Source of the DNA: Ceratotherium simum simum
Taxonomy: Eukaryota; Chordata; Mammalia; Perissodactyla; Rhinocerotidae
Length of the DNA: 64,000 bases
NCBI RefSeq assembly: GCF_000283155.1
Contig: NW_004454177.1
Coordinates: 756,080 to 820,079 of the forward strand
Direction: 5' to 3'
Below are positions 58,884 through 64,000 of the stretch, in pieces. The notes below the pieces were generated by a model. That model worked only from the letters and a program-made list of their open reading frames with translations. It was not told the origin of the DNA and did not search any database. The first letter of the stretch is position 1. Each line of letters opens with the position of its first letter. Both the position numbers and the translations under genes were made by a program.

Positions 58884-59279
58884 GATTAAATCAAGAAAGA
58901 AGACGTATCAGGAAATAAGATTTCCAACAAAGTAGATTTGCAAAGAAAAGTCCAATAGATTTACAGGACTGCAGCTGTATTACAGGCTCAGAGAACAGCC
59001 AGTCCAAATTGAAAAGGGATCATAAAGGATTCCAGTATGAATATATCTAAGAGAAAAAAAACAAAAGGATATAACTGGAATAATACCTGATTATTGGAAA
59101 TAGTATTGGGAGGGGAATTTACAGTTCTTTTGAAAAGTGGAAAGTTTTAGTGATAAGGTCGTGAACAAGTAAACAAATTTTAAAATGAGGCAGTCATTAA
59201 CTTCAGAAGAAAAGAAAAATTGTGCAAGAAAGGAAATACAATTATATTCTCTTGGCTCAGCAGGAGGGTATTATACAGT

Positions 59280-59527
59280 AGTAATAATATAATTATAAAA
59301 TAATGATAATAGCCAACACATATAGGGCTTATTATTAGTAAGTGATCTACCTATATTTAATCACTTAATCATCACAAAAATTTTGCGAAGTAGCTACTAT
59401 TACTATCCCCAGCAAAGCCCTAGAGCAATTAACCAATTTGCCTGAGATTGCACAGCTACAAGAGGCAGAAGGATTTAAACTCAGGAAGTCTGGCTCCAGA
59501 ATTTGAGCATTTATCTACTATCCTAGG
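59280..59527 (+). repeat. MIR SINE
   Basis: ATAATAGCCAACACATATAG, TTTAATCACTTAATCATCAC, TGAGATTGCACAGCTACAAG and TCAGGAAGTCTGGCTCCAGA follow the whole MIR order. The ERE that follows is inserted at its end. Confidence 0.85.
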
Positions 59528-59538
59528 CTGTTTACTAA

Positions 59539-59801
59539 TTTATTTATTTATTTATTTTTTGTGAGGAAGACCAGACCTGAGCTAACATCTATTGCCAATC
59601 CTCCTCCTTTTTTCCCCTTTTTCTCCCCAAGGTCCCAGTAGATAGTTGTATGTCATAGTTGCACATCCTTCTAGTTGCTATATGTGGGACGCCGTCTCAG
59701 CATGGCTGGACAAGCGGTACCGCAGTGCACGCCCAGGATCTGAACCCAGGCCGCCAGTAGCAGAGTGTGCGCACTTAACCGCTAAGCCACGGGGCCGGCC
59801 C
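59539..59801 (-). repeat. ERE-type SINE (antisense)
   Basis: A TTTA-rich start precedes the tail motif GAGCTAACATCTATTGCC, the complement of ACTATCTACTGGG and the tRNA-like head ending CGCTAAGCCACGGGGCCGGC. A perfect 11-bp target-site duplication flanks it (59528-59538 and 59802-59812). Confidence 0.94.
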
Positions 59802-60306
59802 CTGTTTACTAAGATAAACAAACTAAAATTTGTGATATTCACTTGATATGCATGATATGGCCAGGGAGCCAGCAGTTACTAAATGTCTGGACTACCACTC
59901 CTGGAACCAGAGTTGGAGGATAGAGAAGAGGAAATTAGAGTGTGAAGGTGCTAAACCTTCACCCACTGCAATAAGAACTTTATATGTATATATATATATA
60001 ATTGGGAAATAAAGAGAGAGCCGCACAAGCATGTTGTTTTGAAATATGGAGGAAAACATCAGAAGAAACAGCTAAAAGAGATTAAAGTGGTTGCCCTGAG
60101 GGGATGGGATTCAGGAGTGAAGAGGGATAAAGCAGGGAAGAGTTTTTATTTTATAAGCTTTGAAGTACTATTTGGCTTTAAAATTATGTATATTTATTAC
60201 TTTGATAAAAAAATAAAATTTAATTTAAAATGTAATAAACTTTCATTGGTTTAGGGTTGTTGAGACTTGTCCTACCTGGAAACAGAAGCATAATCCAAGG
60301 ATTCTT

Positions 60307-60544
60307 TTTTTTTTTTTTGTGAGGAAGATCAGCCCTGAGCTAACATCCAATGCTGATCCTCCTCTTTTTTTCTGAGGAAGACTGGCCCTGGGCTAACATC
60401 TGTGCCCATCTTCCTCTACTTTATGTGGGACGTCATGGCTTGACAAGTGGTGCATCAGTCCTCACCCGGGATCCGAACCTGTGAACCCCGGGCCGCCGAA
60501 GCGGAGGGCGCACACTTAACCGCTGCACCACCAGGCTGGACCCC
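60307..60544 (-). repeat. ERE-type SINE (antisense), longer-tail subtype
   Basis: A T run is followed by two GCTAACATC tail units, a TTTATGTGGGACGTCATGG segment and the head ending TTAACCGCTGCACCACCAGG. Target-site duplications of 13 bp with one mismatch lie at 60294-60306 and 60545-60557. It is the relative of the copy at 4398. Confidence 0.92.
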
Positions 60545-60557
60545 TCCAATGATTCTT

Positions 60558-61589
60558 ATAGTGGCCTTTTAGGCCAGGGACCATGGAAATTGGAATATTG
60601 CGTTTCAGGGAGTGGCCTAAATTACTTTTCACATGTAAGGCAATAAAATCATTCAGAGTAGAGACCCTTGTCTTGAGCCACCTCAGACTCGAAATGATCC
60701 AGTTGAGTCTGGAACCATCTCTCTTCCTCCACGTGGGGCACTTCCATGACACAGCCTGTGTGATATCCAGAGGAACTCCTTCATGGAGAGAAGCGTGGAG
60801 TATCTCAGGCGGGAAGGGGTCTTCAATGAAGGAAGTGGAAGATTGATAAACTCTATCCCTGTGTACAAAAGATGAAGGTCAATTGTACCAAAGGAAGGAA
60901 GATTGTGTCAGAAGGTCAAGGCTAACTCCACTTACATTTCAAGTGAAGACTAAGTACAAACATTAGGAGACTTTTTTGAGACTTCTGGAAACTTACTCAA
61001 CTATTGACTTTTTTAAAAACCCTCTTCTCTTGCTCTGCAATGGCCTCAGACACCTCTTCTGCACCCTTAACATCCTCTCAGCCTCACTATCTCGGAGGCC
61101 TTGGATCACTTGTTCCAGTCCTGCTCTCTGTAACAACCAGCTCGTGCAGGCACAATTCAACAGTGCCTCGCCTCATGCCTGAGCTGGCATGGCTTAGCTC
61201 TTGTCCAGGAGATTCGCTGTTGACAGTGAGGTGAGAAACCAGTTGAGCTGGACCACTTGGGCACTTACACAGGAGCTGCTCAGAAGCATGGGTGAAATTA
61301 ACCCTGTGTGACAAACTCTGGCCAATGGAAGATGGGCTCCAGTGGATAAATTCTTCTCTCTTCCTCCCCCAGAGAAAATGTCCTGAAAAGCAATCATGTT
61401 TAGCTTGGGAGATCCTGTGAAATCAAGCGTCTAGTCCTGCTTCACATCAAGCAGTGATCTACTCAGTCACATACTCCTGGGTTGCTTCTCTCTCTTCCTG
61501 CAATTCTCTTTTGCTCACTCCCACTTGCTGGGATTGCACACTCTAACCAAGTAACAGCCCACAAACTGGTGTCTCAAGGTCCGCTTTCG
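60558..61589. other. Intergenic, nothing recognised
   Basis: The short overlapping open frames at 60976-61397 lack signatures. An unnamed LTR relic is possible but not supported. Confidence 0.35.
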
Positions 61590-61954
61590 AGAAACCAGAC
61601 TTCAGACTTCAAAAATGTTAAAAGCCTCACCAAATATAAAACAGATCATCTGAATAGTCCTATAACTATTAAAGAAATTGAATACATAATTTGAAAGCTT
61701 ACGAAAAAGAACTTTCCAGGCCCAGATGGTTTCACTGGAGAATTCTACAAAACATTAAAAAATAATTAGCATCAATTCTACACAATCTCTCCAGAAACTA
61801 GAAGAAGGGCAAGTACTACCTAATTCATTTTATGAGTTTATTATTACTCTAATACCAAAACCAGACAAAAATAGTGAAAAAAAAAATGTAAAACTTCAGG
61901 TTTATATGTCTCATGAACTTAGATGCAAAAATATTTTTAAAAAATTCTAGCATA

Positions 61955-62160
61955 GGGCCGGCCCAGTGGCTTAGTGGTTAAGTGCACGCACTCCGCTACT
62001 GGCGGCCCGGGGTTCGGATCCCAGGCACGCACTGATGCACCGCTTCTCTGGCCATGCTGAGGCTGCGTCCCATGTACAGCAACTAGAAGGATGTGCAGCT
62101 ATGACATACAACTATCTACTGGGGCTTTGGGGGAAAAAAAATAAATAAATAAAATTATTT
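61955..62160 (+). repeat. ERE-type SINE inside L1
   Basis: The head GGGCCGGCCCAGTGGCTTAG, the GGTTCGGATCCCAGGC box and the ACTATCTACTGGGG body are present. AAAATTCTAGCATA/AAAATGCTAGCATA duplications with one mismatch flank it (about 61941-61954 and 62163-62176). Confidence 0.95.
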
Positions 62161-62392
62161 AAAAAATGCTAGCATATTGAATCCAGCAATATATAAAAAG
62201 AATTATATACCCCAACCAAGTGGAATAAGGTCTGGAATAAACCAGTTAGGCTGATTCAATATTTTAAAATCAATCAATAGATACAGAAAAGGCATTTGAA
62301 AAAAATCAACATCCACTCATGATGAAAACTGTCTGCAAATTTAGGAGAACTTCCTCAACTTAATAAACAGCACCTGTAAAAATCAACCGTTA

Positions 62393-62641
62393 TGGGGCCA
62401 GCCCAGTGGTGTAGTGGTTAAGTTCGAATGCTCTGCTTCAGTGGCCCAGGGTTCATGAGTTTGGATCCCAGTCGTGGACCTATGCACTGCTCATCAAGCC
62501 ATGCTGTGGGAGCAACCCACCTACAAAATAGAGGAAGACTGGCACAGATGTTAGCTCAGGGCTGATCTTCCTCAAACAAAAAAAGAGGAAGATTGGCAAC
62601 AGATGTTAGCTCAGAGCAAATCTTCCTCACCAAAAAAAAAA
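62393..62641 (+). repeat. ERE-type SINE, longer-tail subtype, inside L1
   Basis: The head GGGGCCAGCCCAGTGGTGTA is followed by two GGAAGA-TGGCA-AGATGTTAGCTCAG units and an A tail. Target-site duplications (AATCAACCGTTA/AGTCAACAGTTA) lie at about 62381-62392 and 62646-62657. It interrupts the same L1 as the copy at 61955. Confidence 0.94.
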
Positions 62642-63555
62642 AAAAAAGTCAACAGTTAGTATCATGCTTACTAATGAAACACTGAATAAGATTAGGAACA
62701 AAGGAAGGATGTCCACTCTTACTACTCCTATTAACATGGTAGTGGAAGTCCCAGTCAGGGCAATAAGGTGAGAAAAGGAAATAAAAGGGATACCAATTGG
62801 AAAGGAAGAAATAAAACTGTCCAAATATTGCAGATGACATGATTATCCATGTAGAAAATCCCAAGGAATCAACAAAAAAGTTCATACAACTAGTAAGTGA
62901 GTTCAGCAAGTTCACAGGATACAAGATCAACCACAAAAATCAATTCTATTTCTATATATTAGCAACAAACATGGAAAACAAAAACTAAAAACACAATACC
63001 ATTTACAATTACTCTCAAAAAATAGAATACCTAGGTGTAAATCTAACAAAACACATATGGATTTGTATGCTGAAAAATACAGAATGCTGACGAAAGAAAT
63101 CAAAGAAGATCTAAAAAAGTGGAGAGACATACCATGTGCAAAGATTGAAAGACTCAATATAGCAAAGCTGTCAATTGTTCTCCAGCTGATCTATAGATTT
63201 AAAGCAATTCCTATCAAAATCCAAGCAAGAATTTTTGTAGATATAGGCAAGCTTATTATAAAATTTGTATGAGAAAGCAAAGGAATAGAATAGCTTAAAT
63301 AATTTTGAAAAAGAAAAATAAAGTAGGAGGAATCACTGTACCTTGTACTAAGACTGATTTTGTAGATACAGTAATCAAGACAGTGTGGTATTGTTGAAGG
63401 AATACACATATAGATCAATGGAAGACAATAAAGAACACAGACACAGACCAACACAAGCATGCCCAACTGATTTTTGAAAGATGCAAAAGAAATTAAATGG
63501 AGGAAAGATAGTCTTTTCAACAAATGGTGATGGAACAATTAGACATCTACAGGTA

Positions 63556-64000
63556 GAGATCAGGAAGTCAAGATGGCGGCGTAGCCAGACTCTGAACTCA
63601 CCTCCTCCTGTGGACACAGCCAATTTACAACTACTCGTGGAAAAATTACCCCTGAGACAGAACTGAAAACTGGATAAGAGGAATTCCTGCAACAACGGAC
63701 AATCCTAATTGAGGTGGAAGAGGCAGAGACTCCCTTCTGGAGAAGAAAAATGCCCCCTTCACAAGCCGCAGCGCCTCACGGCCGCCAGGGAGCAGCCCAA
63801 AGGTACGAAGCCCTCCCTGGAGGAGTGGGCCCCTGAGCCGGGGAGCGCCCCCGCTGTGGGCATTTTGTGGACACAGCACAATCGAGATGAGTGGCAGAAT
63901 ATCTGACTTTGCCTGCTACTAAATCATTGGGGAGTACCCCCAGAAAAGCTGGTTCACAAAGAAATTAAAACCAGCTCTTAAAGGGCCCATGCACAAACTC
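63556..64000 (+). mobile_element. L1-type 5' UTR start, running off the window
   Basis: Old ORF2 sequence stops abruptly and an AAGTCAAGATGGCGGCGTAG start appears (about 63566). CpG-bearing, GC-richer text follows and reads AAAGGGCCCATGCACAAACT at the right edge. This looks like an L1 5' UTR. If so, a longer L1 body should follow outside the window. The short open frame at 63709-63906 is not a known protein. Confidence 0.6.

Larger units (their letters stand above)
56820..59275 (+). repeat. Probable old L1 5'-region relic, interrupted twice
   Basis: AT-rich sequence with L1 5' region-like wording, notably CCTTCTCAGGAAGCTATTG at about 58618-58636, lies on both sides of an LTR (57843-58392) and a hAT element (58669-58883). 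All frames are short. The family assignment is tentative. Confidence 0.45.
61590..63555 (+). mobile_element. L1 LINE ORF2 fragment split by two EREs
   Basis: The region retains degraded reverse-transcriptase ORF2 text: a PITIKEIEYII segment (61660), FPGPDGFTGEFYKTL (about 61706-61750) and, after the EREs, DLYAEKYRMLTKEIKEDLKKW (near 63058-63122) and IYRFKAIPIKIQARIFVDI (near 63190). Stops and frameshifts break it. It lacks the L1 5' region and is cut at the right by a new L1-type start. Confidence 0.9.

Noticed and set aside
63057..63272. 71-codon frame with DLYAEKYRMLTKE as a cellular gene
   Set aside because: It is L1 ORF2 text and belongs to the fragment at 61590-63555.
1..64000. CRISPR arrays, bacterial operons or phage features
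   Set aside because: The window is plainly mammalian, with introns, SINEs and LINEs. No regularly spaced direct repeats were seen.

Overview
This is a mammalian nuclear window, most probably from a horse or another odd-toed ungulate. The diagnostic signal is nine copies of a tRNA-headed SINE that match the equine ERE family, most with clear target-site duplications. They lie among L1, L2, MIR, hAT and MaLR-LTR relics. Two protein-coding genes are recognisable, both on the + strand: an intact olfactory receptor matching OR6X1 (4853-5791) and the SCAN-KRAB zinc-finger repressor ZNF202 (coding exons 23334-28352). The OR6X1-ZNF202 neighbourhood is known from human 11q24.1, so this is the orthologous segment. 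The next known gene in that order, SCN3B, is not reached.

Layout. 1-4850: intergenic, with L2, hAT and LTR relics and two EREs. 4853-5791: OR6X1, with a splice acceptor just before its ATG. 5.8-12.9 kb: intergenic, with a solo-type LTR, an ERE, L2 and L1. 12.93-13.64 kb: CpG island and likely ZNF202 promoter plus non-coding first exon. 13.2-23.2 kb: long first intron(s). 23.2-28.35 kb: six coding exons, joined by perfect GT-AG splices into 648 codons (SCAN, KRAB, eight C2H2 fingers). 28.35-30.0 kb: 3' UTR with two poly(A) signals. 30-64 kb: no gene recognised. This part is mostly layered transposon relics, including a MIR opened by two L1 insertions with an ERE inside one of them (42.3-44.7 kb), and an L1-type 5' end entering at the right edge.

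The two genes are functionally unrelated: a chemosensory receptor and a housekeeping-type transcriptional repressor linked in the literature to lipid-metabolism promoters. I see no undescribed multi-gene system. The more unusual details are a ghost zinc finger kept in register in ZNF202, two minimal uORFs before its ATG, a possible SCAN-only intron-retention product, the nested transposons and a perfect 12-bp hairpin near 44.95 kb. Repeat families were named by eye from memory of consensus sequences, so their boundaries are approximate.
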